The translations under genes and the position numbers were made by a program. From Candidatus Zixiibacteriota bacterium (lineage in GTDB: Bacteria; Zixibacteria; MSB-5A5; JAABVY01): a DNA stretch of 5,875 nucleotides. The first letter of the stretch is position 1; each line of letters opens with the position of its first letter. The stretch spans positions 8,613 through 14,487 of the forward strand of contig JAABVY010000278.1 of the NCBI GenBank assembly GCA_011777135.1, written 5' to 3'. Below are positions 1 to 5,789 of the stretch, piece by piece. The notes under the pieces are model-generated. The model searched no databases. It was not told where the DNA came from and worked only from the letters and a program-made list of their open reading frames with translations.

Positions 1-638
1 TCAGCTTTGGATACCTGGCGTTTAAGCGAATTGGCCTGCGAGGAGACCTCGGAATATAGATCCTCAAGACGCATCAGGTCGGCGGCGGTATTTTCCAGCT
101 TGCGCAGAGCTTCTTTCTTGCGCTGTTTGTATTTTGTTATGCCGGAGGCTTCCTCAAAGAAATGCCTGCGGTCCTCGGCCTTGTCAGAAAGGATTATGTC
201 GATCATATCCTGTTCTATTACCGAGTATGTGCCGGAGGTGAGGCCTGTATCATAGAACATCTCTGTAATGTCTTTCCTGCGGCAGGGGACTTTATTAATT
301 AGGAATTCTGAATCTCCAGACCTGTATAATCTACGGGTCACCGTGATCTGATTGTAAGGCGTCTGGAGAACTCCGCGATCATTGAGGATTGTGAGATTGA
401 CCTCGGCCATACCGAGCGGTTTGATATCTCGCGTTCCCGAGAAAATCACTTCTTCCAGTTTGCCGCCCCTGAGGATGGACATTCTGGTTTCACCCAGGAC
501 CCAGCGGATGGCGTCCAGGATATTGGTCTTACCGCAGCCATTGGGGCCGACAATACAGGAGATACCGGTGGAGAATTTTAGTGTGGTTTTTTCGGGAAAT
601 GATTTAAAGCCCAACAATTCAAGTTTATCGAGATGCAT
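1..638 (-). CDS. smc: Chromosome segregation protein SMC, N-terminal part (runs off the left edge)
   Basis: This is the N-terminal ATPase head of SMC, the coiled-coil ATPase that dimerises with ScpA/ScpB to compact and segregate the chromosome. The first 212 codons are present and the frame is open to the edge. Visible features are the opening residues MHLDKLELLGFKSF, Walker A GPNGCGKTN at residues 31-39, the DNA-binding/arginine-finger segment SILRGGK with Arg57 (same number as in B. subtilis SMC), the RSGDSEFLIN segment at 106-115, the Q-loop region YSVIEQD at 138-144, and FEEASGITKYKQRKK at 161-175, where the first coiled coil begins. The hinge, second coiled coil, signature motif and Walker B lie outside the window. 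The start is the ATG at 638, preceded by a good Shine-Dalgarno overlapping the stop of the upstream gene, from which it is 10 bp away. One oddity is Asp144 where the family usually has Gly after the Q-loop Gln. Identity is very secure. Confidence 0.97.
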   Translation of the reverse strand, partial: MHLDKLELLGFKSFPEKTTLKFSTGISCIVGPNGCGKTNILDAIRWVLGETRMSILRGGKLEEVIFSGTRDIKPLGMAEVNLTILNDRGVLQTPYNQITVTRRLYRSGDSEFLINKVPCRRKDITEMFYDTGLTSGTYSVIEQDMIDIILSDKAEDRRHFFEEASGITKYKQRKKEALRKLENTAADLMRLEDLYSEVSSQANSLKRQVSKA

Positions 639-643
639 GAATT

Positions 644-650
644 ACCTCTT
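644..650 (-). promoter_or_regulatory. Ribosome binding site of smc
   Basis: The minus strand reads AAGAGGT, ending 5 nt before the smc ATG. Its first two bases belong to the TAA stop of the 185-aa gene, so the ribosome that ends there stands over the smc start signal. This supports both the chosen start and translational coupling. Confidence 0.7.
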
Positions 651-1206
651 AGTTGTTGACACCAGCCCTGAAGTTTTTCAATACTTCTATAATTGATTTC
701 AGTATCAGTTGTTCATTTTGTATGTAATTTGATTTGATTTCGATATTATAAATCGGATTTCCCCAGCTTCCATAGGTACCAATTCTGATCGGAACGCCCG
801 AGCAGGCCGATATATATGCATTATATTGACTCTTACCTGCGGCGAGATCGATCAAGAGATCAGCTTCGAGGTTCTTGATCTTTTCAATGAACTTCTTGCG
901 CGGAAGCCCGGACCATGAAACTTCGGATTCATCCGGCTTGATTCTATAACCTAACGATAATTCCGGTGAGCTTTCGTCTCCTGTCTTACCAGGAGGACTG
1001 ACCACGGTATATGCAGTACGGGGAAAAAGCTGTCTTAAATCATCCAACAGACCCTTCATGTCTTTTTTATGAAGCTTCTTTGTAGGCAGAAGGATCAGGA
1101 TGTGATAAACGGAGTTAAACATCTCACCAAGGTTATAGCTGGAACGGCTGATCTTTCTGATTCTGAAGCGCAATTTTATATTGTTGACGATTCTTCTTAA
1201 GCCCAT
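649..1206 (-). CDS. Uncharacterised 185-aa protein resembling half of a GT9-type glycosyltransferase (possibly DUF6913-like)
   Basis: I do not recognise this protein with certainty. It is soluble, with a basic N-terminus (residues 1-22, seven Arg and two Lys), no signal peptide and no membrane helix. The remainder alternates predicted strands and helices: strand 33-40 (VYHILILL), helix 48-60, strand 64-70, the motif SWSGLP at 97-102, strand DLLIDL at 116-121, SACSGVPIRIGTYG at 133-146, and strand YNIEI at 153-157. The pattern of a hydrophobic 'D-LIDL' strand followed by 'sg.p.RIG' recalls the N-terminal Rossmann domain of GT9 heptosyltransferases, and also the short DUF6913 proteins of Bacteroidota. 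At 185 aa it lacks the C-terminal nucleotide-sugar-binding half of GT9 enzymes (about 350 aa), so transferase activity is doubtful. Its ATG lies 2 bp after the rodZ-like stop with no clear Shine-Dalgarno, which implies reinitiation. Reality as a gene is near certain; function is unknown. Confidence 0.85.
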   Translation of the reverse strand: MGLRRIVNNIKLRFRIRKISRSSYNLGEMFNSVYHILILLPTKKLHKKDMKGLLDDLRQLFPRTAYTVVSPPGKTGDESSPELSLGYRIKPDESEVSWSGLPRKKFIEKIKNLEADLLIDLAAGKSQYNAYISACSGVPIRIGTYGSWGNPIYNIEIKSNYIQNEQLILKSIIEVLKNFRAGVNN

Positions 1207-1208
1207 TA

Positions 1209-2081
1209 TTAATATTCCGTTTCAGTTATGGTTGTATCCACATAGTCGATCCAGTTTGTTTTTGTGAAAATTAGATCATGCTTTCCGACTAGATCCAAAG
1301 TGTCAAGGACTATATATCCATTTAAGTAAATTCTCGAACCATCTTTCTTAACCATGCTGATAAATACACTATCGTCAGCAACTTCCCTGATTGTGTCTTC
1401 CTCACTGTACAGCTTCATCTCCGGAGACCGTCCATCTACCGAGATTGTAAAGCCCTGCTGGCTAGCGGGATAAATTGAGACGGAAAGATCATCGTAGCGT
1501 GCCAGGAATTGCTCCCGTCTTTGCTGCTCGAGTTCAGCCGGCGTGAGTTGATTTTCAATTTCAATTTGATTGGAAGATTCAGGTTCTGCCATAAAAATTA
1601 TGATCAGGATTACAGCTATAAATGCCAGAAAGACGAAAGCGCCGATTATCATCAGATATTTTTTAGTCTCTCCATTCAGGCGTTCACCTTGCTGTCTTTT
1701 GCGTTTATCGTGTATATCAACCACGGGTTTCAATGTCTGCGGCATGTCATCCTGTGAGGGCTTGACTTCCTTTGAAGGTCTGGCAGCGGGTTTAGCTTTG
1801 GGCGCTTTTGAGGGAGCCTGAGAGGTGGCGGCCTCAAGATATGACTGTAGCTTATCATATGGTATATCAAGAGCTTCCGAATACGACTTCAAAAACAACT
1901 GCAAGTAAGGCCCTTCCGGCAGGACATCATATTTGTCCTCCTCGATAGCCTCGAGATAATCCTGTTTGATCTTTGTGGTTTCCGCCAGCTCTTCGATACT
2001 TATCTCTTTTTCTTCACGCAGCGATTTCAGATATTGCCCCAGAGAGCTGTTCTTATCTGATGGATCAAATTCAATATACAA
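1209..2081 (-). CDS. rodZ: RodZ-like cytoskeletal membrane protein (HTH domain plus one transmembrane helix)
   Basis: RodZ links the MreB filament to the inner membrane and the elongation machinery. Domains in order are an Xre-type helix-turn-helix of the RodZ kind (residues 14-82, SLGQYLKSLREEKEISIEEL onward), a Pro/Ala/Lys/Ser-rich linker (88-118), a basic stretch before the membrane (KRKRQQGER, 126-134), one transmembrane helix at about 142-164, a Glu/Gln-rich segment (172-192), and a beta-rich periplasmic domain (about 198-280). Tyr59 and Phe63 align with E. coli RodZ Phe60 and Tyr64, the MreB-contacting aromatics, so MreB binding is plausible. The C-terminal domain fits DUF4115 in place and size but I see no decisive motif. 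Length is 290 aa against 337 in E. coli. The start codon is TTG, chosen because GAGGT lies 6 nt upstream, it follows the maf stop by 2 bp, and no ATG occurs before the HTH. The main alternative is a general HTH/TM regulator of the same family. Confidence 0.88.
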   Translation of the reverse strand: MYIEFDPSDKNSSLGQYLKSLREEKEISIEELAETTKIKQDYLEAIEEDKYDVLPEGPYLQLFLKSYSEALDIPYDKLQSYLEAATSQAPSKAPKAKPAARPSKEVKPSQDDMPQTLKPVVDIHDKRKRQQGERLNGETKKYLMIIGAFVFLAFIAVILIIIFMAEPESSNQIEIENQLTPAELEQQRREQFLARYDDLSVSIYPASQQGFTISVDGRSPEMKLYSEEDTIREVADDSVFISMVKKDGSRIYLNGYIVLDTLDLVGKHDLIFTKTNWIDYVDTTITETEY

Positions 2082-2083
2082 AA

Positions 2084-2713
2084 TCAGACCTCGCTTTTTA
2101 GTTCTTTGATCAAATCTCTGAAAAGCATGGCGGGAAATCCTATGATCGTATCTAGTTCGCCCTGATAGCTTTGAACAAGCGCGCCACCACGTCCCTGAAT
2201 CGCATAGGCTCCAGCCTTCCCGAATGGTTCCCCGCTGTCGATATAATTCAGGATAGTCTCCATTGAGAGCTCGTGGAATCTTACCTTGCTTTCAGAATTA
2301 CCATACACAGCCTTTTCACTCCCTGTTTTTCTCAAGGCCACCGCCGTAATGACACTGTGGATCCTGCCTGAAAGCTCTTCCAGCATTTTCCGGGCTTCCT
2401 CTCGATTTTCTGGCTTATTGATTATCTTTTCGCCCAGTACCACGATGGTGTCGGCAGCGATAATCACGCCCGCTCCTTCCGCCTTTACAGCCAGCGCTTT
2501 TCTCAAGGCTAACTTCCGGGCATAATCAGCGGGCATCTCCCCGTTTTCTATGTTTTCATCAATATGCGGGACGATTTTCTCGAAATCCAGTCCCAGCATT
2601 CTCAGAATCTCGGCCCTCCGGGGTGAATTGGAACCCAAAATCAGCCGCGTGCGACCCACACTGTCAATAATCTCAGCCCTGAACTCCGGGCTGTAGGATA
2701 ATTTATATTTCAT
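2084..2713 (-). CDS. maf: Maf family nucleoside triphosphate pyrophosphatase (YhdE/dTTP-UTP type)
   Basis: Maf proteins hydrolyse nucleoside triphosphates to the monophosphate and pyrophosphate; the YhdE branch prefers dTTP, UTP and modified pyrimidine nucleotides and is linked to septum inhibition. Motifs are SNSPRRAEIL (28-37, phosphate-binding Ser/Arg), ADTIVV with catalytic Asp at 88, NKP at 99-101, MLEELSGRIHSVITAVAL (110-127) and GKAGAYAIQG (165-174). The last motif, with Tyr-x-Ile-Gln-Gly, points to the YhdE rather than the YceF (m7GTP) branch. The ATG overlaps the dtd stop as TAATG with no clear Shine-Dalgarno, so reinitiation after dtd is likely. About 20 residues precede the usual family start (near RLILGSNSP), making 209 aa. 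An internal GTG at Val19 (2657-2659) would give the standard length, but no good ribosome site precedes it either. Family is secure; substrate preference is inferred from motifs. Confidence 0.95.
   Translation of the reverse strand: MKYKLSYSPEFRAEIIDSVGRTRLILGSNSPRRAEILRMLGLDFEKIVPHIDENIENGEMPADYARKLALRKALAVKAEGAGVIIAADTIVVLGEKIINKPENREEARKMLEELSGRIHSVITAVALRKTGSEKAVYGNSESKVRFHELSMETILNYIDSGEPFGKAGAYAIQGRGGALVQSYQGELDTIIGFPAMLFRDLIKELKSEV
2088..2092 (-). promoter_or_regulatory. Ribosome binding site deciding the TTG start of the rodZ-like gene
   Basis: The minus strand has GAGGT inside the last codons of maf, 6 nt before TTG at 2081. With no ATG before the HTH domain, this site supports the TTG start. 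The maf TGA lies between the site and the start codon, so the two genes are probably translationally coupled. Confidence 0.65.
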
Positions 2714-3156
2714 TACGATTTACTGTCTACAATAATTGTAACCGGCCCCCAATTATTTATTTCCACCAGCATATGCGCGCCGAATTCTCCCTCGGCAACT
2801 TTCAATCCTTCAGCTCTGCAGGCCTCCACAAATTCATGATACAATTTCTCAGCCTGTTCCGGCTCAAGAGCGCCTGAAAACGAGGGCCTGTGGCCCTTAC
2901 GCGTATCGGCAATAAGGGTAAACTGAGAAATAATTAGAACATCATAGCCGAGTTTGAGGCAGGAGAGATTCATCTTACCCGCCTTGTCCTCAAAAATTCT
3001 CATATTCAGGCATTTATATGCCATCTTACGGACGTCCTCGCTGGTATCCCCCTCAGCCGCGCCAACCAGCAAAACAAGCCCGGGGCCGATTTCGCCGATG
3101 ATTCTATTTTCAACTGAGACCCGTGCGTTCTTAACGCGTTGCACAACCACTCTCAT
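2713..3156 (-). CDS. dtd: D-aminoacyl-tRNA deacylase
   Basis: DTD hydrolyses D-amino acids (and misattached glycine) from tRNA, a cytoplasmic chiral proofreading step that keeps D-residues out of proteins. The 147-aa length is typical. Both active-site signatures are present: SQFTL at 77-81 and NWGPVT at 135-140, which fits the family NxGPV(V/T) motif carrying the Gly-cisPro pair that rejects L-amino acids. Also seen are MRVVVQRV at the N-terminus, NMRIFEDKAGKMNLS (51-65), KGHRPSFSGALEPEQAEKLY (87-106) and EFGAHM (124-129). It is the first gene of the tight dtd-maf-rodZ-like-unknown-smc cluster and overlaps maf by one base. No good Shine-Dalgarno precedes the ATG, while a promoter-like sequence lies only 9 nt upstream, so the transcript may be almost leaderless. 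Identification is secure. Confidence 0.97.
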   Translation of the reverse strand: MRVVVQRVKNARVSVENRIIGEIGPGLVLLVGAAEGDTSEDVRKMAYKCLNMRIFEDKAGKMNLSCLKLGYDVLIISQFTLIADTRKGHRPSFSGALEPEQAEKLYHEFVEACRAEGLKVAEGEFGAHMLVEINNWGPVTIIVDSKS

Positions 3157-3165
3157 AACCAGTTC

Positions 3166-3194
3166 AAATTAGGATTTTGCTTTATGGTTGTCAA
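3166..3194 (-). promoter_or_regulatory. Likely sigma-70-type promoter of the dtd-maf-rodZ-smc cluster
   Basis: The minus strand has a perfect -35 box TTGACA (3189-3194), a 17-bp spacer and TAATTT (3166-3171, three of six matches to TATAAT). The -10 box ends 9 nt before the dtd ATG, so a start site 6-8 nt downstream of it would leave a leader of only a few bases. The perfect -35 and ideal spacing favour a real promoter; the weak -10 is the main doubt. FCB-group bacteria may use a different consensus (TTTG / TAnnTTTG), to which this region fits only loosely. The rest of the 122-bp gap between dtd and the symporter gene shows nothing else convincing. Confidence 0.45.
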
Positions 3195-3278
3195 CAAAAA
3201 CCAATTAATATCAAGTATTTAGCCAATGTATTCTGCTCCAGAAAACAGACCTTGGCCGGGGTCAATATCGTATTTTGA

Positions 3279-4622
3279 TCAAGGTGAACTAATCTCTTTT
3301 GTACGTTCGATCACCGCTGCTCCTACACTGTCGCCCCATACATTCACCGCGGTGCGGAATCTGTCCAGAAGCCAGTCCACAGCAAGAATGGAGGCTATTC
3401 CCTCAACCGGCAGATTTACCGACTGCAATACGATAACCATGGTAACCAGGCCCGCCTGGGGTATACCGGCTGCTCCCACCGCCGCCAGGGTGGCCGTAAG
3501 CACAATAATCACCTGCTGTGCAAAGGACAGGTCAACACCATAGAGCTGGGCAATGAAAATGGCGGCCACCGCTTCATATAGAGCCGTGCCGTCCATGTTG
3601 ATAGTTGCGCCCAACGGGAGCACAAATGATGCGGCTTTCGAATTGACCTTATTGTTTTTAACTACCGCGTCAAGTGTAATCGGCAGGGTGGCCGAGGAAG
3701 ATGCTGTCGAAAATGCCGTGGCAACTGCCTGGATGACTCCGTAAGCGTATTTTAATGGGTTTCGTCTGGCCAGAAGGCTGAGTACAATCGGAAGTACTAC
3801 AAATGCATGGATAGCGAGGCCTGTTAAGACGGTCAAAGAGTACTTTCCGACTTTCAAAACCTCGAGCCAGATTTGATGTCCCCCGCCTCTTGTTAAAGGT
3901 TCGGCATAGGCAATAAAATATTCCACGCCATGACCACCGTGAAATTCTATGAGTGTCTTCAAATCCCGATAGATTGCCGGATCGAGCATCGGCATAGAGG
4001 CCTCGGCTATTTTCCCCGCCACCAGTCCGAAAACTCCGATCGGTGCAAAATACATGATCAGGTGCACCATCTTCATGATTACATCATTGAGACCATCAAA
4101 GATCTCATACAGCTTCTGCCCTTTGGGACCAATGGTTGTCAGAACCGCTCCAAAGAAGAGTGAAAAAATAATCAGCGGGAGAACATCGGTGCGTGCCATG
4201 GCATCGAAAATATTGGTCGGAATCAGGCTAAGAAAAAACCGGAAGACCGAAAACTCACCGGCATCCACGATCTCCTTCTGCTCTATAAAAAAGAGCCCCT
4301 GCCCTACTCCCGGCTGAATCAAATTGACACATATAATACCAATCGTAACCGACGCAAAAGTCGTGAGGAAATAATAACCCAGCGTTTTTGCAGCCGTGCC
4401 GCCCAGTTTGCGGATATCTCCCAGAGCCGCTACGCCGGTTACCATGGAGGTTATGATCAGCGGTATGACGATCATCTTGAGTGCATTTAAGAAGAGCTTG
4501 CCGAAAAAAGCCGACCAGAGCATATCCTCGCCCAGGAGATAGCCGAGAATTCCTCCCAGGATGATTCCTATCAGAATTCCAATCAGAATTATTTTGGTGC
4601 TGCGTGAATCGCCCACTGCCAT
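3279..4622 (-). CDS. Dicarboxylate/amino acid:cation symporter (DAACS/SLC1 family), probably Na+-coupled acidic amino acid transporter
   Basis: This inner-membrane elevator-type transporter of the GltPh/GltP/EAAT family has 447 aa and most likely imports glutamate or aspartate with Na+. Hydrophobic helices start at residue 10, and the reentrant-loop core is complete: SSSATLP of HP1 (308-314), NMDGT in TM7 (342-346, Na+ site), GIPQAG of HP2 (386-391), and TM8 with Asp416, Asp420, Arg423, Thr424, Asn427 and Asp431. These match GltPh Asp390, Asp394, Arg397, Thr398, Asn401 and Asp405; the Arg marks acidic substrates. The GIPQAG and surrounding residues look more like eukaryotic EAATs than GltPh. 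Between TM5 (ending about 207) and TM6 (starting about 253) there is an extra loop of about 40 residues with His228 and His231. The ATG at 4622 has GGAT 5 nt upstream. It appears monocistronic, with its own promoter. The family is certain; substrate and ion coupling are inferred. Confidence 0.95.
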   Translation of the reverse strand: MAVGDSRSTKIILIGILIGIILGGILGYLLGEDMLWSAFFGKLFLNALKMIVIPLIITSMVTGVAALGDIRKLGGTAAKTLGYYFLTTFASVTIGIICVNLIQPGVGQGLFFIEQKEIVDAGEFSVFRFFLSLIPTNIFDAMARTDVLPLIIFSLFFGAVLTTIGPKGQKLYEIFDGLNDVIMKMVHLIMYFAPIGVFGLVAGKIAEASMPMLDPAIYRDLKTLIEFHGGHGVEYFIAYAEPLTRGGGHQIWLEVLKVGKYSLTVLTGLAIHAFVVLPIVLSLLARRNPLKYAYGVIQAVATAFSTASSSATLPITLDAVVKNNKVNSKAASFVLPLGATINMDGTALYEAVAAIFIAQLYGVDLSFAQQVIIVLTATLAAVGAAGIPQAGLVTMVIVLQSVNLPVEGIASILAVDWLLDRFRTAVNVWGDSVGAAVIERTKEISSP

Positions 4623-4661
4623 AATCGATCCAATGCTGATTGAATGTTATTATAAATTACT

Positions 4662-4690
4662 ATCTTAAGGAATTGATGTCATTTGGTCAA
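4662..4690 (-). promoter_or_regulatory. Likely promoter of the symporter gene
   Basis: The minus strand reads TTGACC (4685-4690, five of six matches to the -35 consensus), a 17-bp spacer, then TAAGAT (4662-4667, four of six to the -10 consensus), about 40 bp before the ATG. It starts 2 bp after the U-tract of the upstream gene's terminator. A perfect TATAAT at 4649-4654 lies further downstream but has no -35 partner at proper spacing. Confidence 0.5.
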
Positions 4691-4691
4691 T

Positions 4692-4731
4692 TGATAAAAT
4701 AAAAGCCCCACCCAAAAATAGAATGGGGCTT
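4692..4731 (-). terminator. Rho-independent terminator of the lipoprotein gene
   Basis: A perfect 8-bp inverted repeat AAGCCCCA/TGGGGCTT (4724-4731 and 4703-4710) with a 13-nt loop is followed on the minus strand by TTTTATTTTAT. It begins 17 bp after the TAG stop of the lipoprotein gene. Orientation is clear because the T-rich tail follows the hairpin only in the minus direction. Confidence 0.88.
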
Positions 4732-4748
4732 AAAATGCTGTTCACATT

Positions 4749-5651
4749 CTAACGGCCAGATGGCATGAATGCGCTAAAAGGTATCGGACTCGCAGCGGTC
4801 ACATCACCGCATTCGAATGATTCCGTATAGTCCACATTAACATTCGGACCGCTCATCTGTACCCTGGCCTGATTATTGCCAAGGAATGTCACTGTCACCG
4901 ACCAGCTGCCGTCAGCCTCACCGGCAGACCCCTGAAAATCGACCGAAAGATCGGCGGAAATAACGCCTGCCACCGGGCAGCCATAAGGCTGGGTCAATTC
5001 CACATCCGCAACATTAATGGAATAAAGGACACTGCCGGTTCCCCTCTCGGCCCCCTGCGCAGCGCTGACTTCGTAATCGAGATTGAGGTCACCATTGACA
5101 AGAACATCCTGGTCAACCTGCTTCTCGTATATGCAGTCTATGTGATATTGATTTATGCTGAATGTCAGGCTGGTATCACCAACCTGCATATCAAGCAATG
5201 CCTCCAGCCAAAAAATCAAATGCAGGTAATCTGTATTGGCGTCCGGATTTTGAACTATAATTTCACCTTCTTTGAATTGCACTGAATCGCTTAAGATGAT
5301 ACTGAAATCCAGATAAGAATCCTGTTCTATGATGGTCGTATCCTGTTCCATATAGAGTACGTGCCATCCCTCGGCGGTATACTCATAATAGATTGAATCT
5401 TCGGGGCTGGTCACGGTATTAGTCTTGAGGAATATGTCGTCCATCCCCGGTTCACTGAAGCCGTCAAACTGGTTGAAACCGAAAATAAGGGATGACATAA
5501 TGGCATCCATATCCTGGGTGATTTGTGTCCTCATCAAGTTCTCAATATCGACCTCCCCGGGGCCGGTGCCGTTATCGTCTGAACATGCAAAGGCGATCAA
5601 TAAAATAGCTATTGAGCCAAGCAGCGCCGGCAATTTCAAAGATCTTCTCAT
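4749..5651 (-). CDS. Secreted lipoprotein of unknown function
   Basis: I recognise no family beyond the lipoprotein signal. Residues 1-22 form a signal peptide: basic MRRSLK, a hydrophobic core (LPALLGSIAILLIAF) and Cys23. The box reads Ala-Phe-Ala-Cys, with Ala rather than Leu at -3 and Phe at -2, so it is somewhat atypical. The following SDDNGTGPG is a flexible acidic linker typical of lipoproteins, and Ser at +2 would suit outer-membrane sorting in the E. coli scheme. The mature part (300 aa overall) is acidic and largely predicted beta-strand, with Trp/Tyr-rich strands at 86-100 and a C-terminal sandwich-like region (about 205-281). Three further cysteines occur at 173, 225 and 281; 225 and 281 bracket the last region and could form a disulfide. 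The ATG has a strong AGGAGG 5 nt upstream. It stands alone, with its own promoter and terminator. A surface or periplasmic role is inferred. Confidence 0.9.
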   Translation of the reverse strand: MRRSLKLPALLGSIAILLIAFACSDDNGTGPGEVDIENLMRTQITQDMDAIMSSLIFGFNQFDGFSEPGMDDIFLKTNTVTSPEDSIYYEYTAEGWHVLYMEQDTTIIEQDSYLDFSIILSDSVQFKEGEIIVQNPDANTDYLHLIFWLEALLDMQVGDTSLTFSINQYHIDCIYEKQVDQDVLVNGDLNLDYEVSAAQGAERGTGSVLYSINVADVELTQPYGCPVAGVISADLSVDFQGSAGEADGSWSVTVTFLGNNQARVQMSGPNVNVDYTESFECGDVTAASPIPFSAFMPSGR

Positions 5652-5656
5652 TCCCT

Positions 5657-5662
5657 CCTCCT
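5657..5662 (-). promoter_or_regulatory. Strong ribosome binding site of the lipoprotein gene
   Basis: The minus strand has a perfect AGGAGG (extended to AGGAGGAGGGA) 5 nt before the ATG at 5651. It fixes the start and is the strongest Shine-Dalgarno in the window, in contrast to the weak or absent sites of dtd, maf and the 185-aa gene. High translation of the lipoprotein is a reasonable inference. Confidence 0.8.
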
Positions 5663-5721
5663 GTCTGCAAGTTTATGTATGTATATATTTAGTTTCGGAT
5701 TCATCGGTATAATATTAGAGC

Positions 5722-5750
5722 ATAAAAAATATTTGATACCATTAAGTCAA
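5722..5750 (-). promoter_or_regulatory. Likely promoter of the lipoprotein gene
   Basis: The minus strand has TTGACT (5745-5750, five of six), a 17-bp spacer and TTTTAT (5722-5727, four of six to TATAAT). A start near 5715 would give a leader of about 64 nt. The region is AT-rich, so chance matches are easy, but it carries the same TTGAC core and 17-bp spacing as the two other candidate promoters in the window. Confidence 0.45.
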
Positions 5751-5752
5751 CA

Positions 5753-5772
5753 ATAATAATGTACATTACTAT
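5753..5772 (-). promoter_or_regulatory. Near-perfect 20-bp palindrome upstream of the lipoprotein promoter (possible operator)
   Basis: A perfect 12-bp palindrome TAATGTACATTA (5757-5768) extends to 20 bp with a single mismatched pair (18 of 20 bases symmetrical). It lies 2 bp upstream of the -35 box, centred about 47 bp before the predicted start, where a dimeric activator could bind. The symmetry is seen; the function is inferred. It has no loop and no adjacent T-tract, so it is not a terminator. Confidence 0.35.
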
Positions 5773-5789
5773 CGATATTCTATAATTCC

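Noticed and set aside
382..696. Open frame on the plus strand antisense to smc
   Set aside because: It lies opposite the conserved SMC head coding sequence, has no recognisable protein features and no ribosome site; a frame shadow.
3248..3263. Small inverted repeat GACC...GGTC after the symporter stop, followed on the minus strand by TGTTTT
   Set aside because: The stem is only 4 bp with an 8-nt loop and a short, interrupted T-run, too weak to call a terminator.
3226..3543. Open frame on the plus strand antisense to the symporter gene
   Set aside because: It overlaps the strongly conserved TM8/HP2 coding region in reverse and resembles no protein; a frame shadow.
4649..4654. Perfect TATAAT on the minus strand upstream of the symporter gene
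   Set aside because: The sequence 17 bp upstream has no -35 similarity, whereas TTGACC-17-TAAGAT nearby has both boxes. It could still be a second start site, but I do not list it.
5708..5713. Perfect TATAAT on the plus strand
   Set aside because: No -35 box at a suitable distance and no plus-strand gene or RNA that it could serve; expected by chance in this AT-rich stretch.
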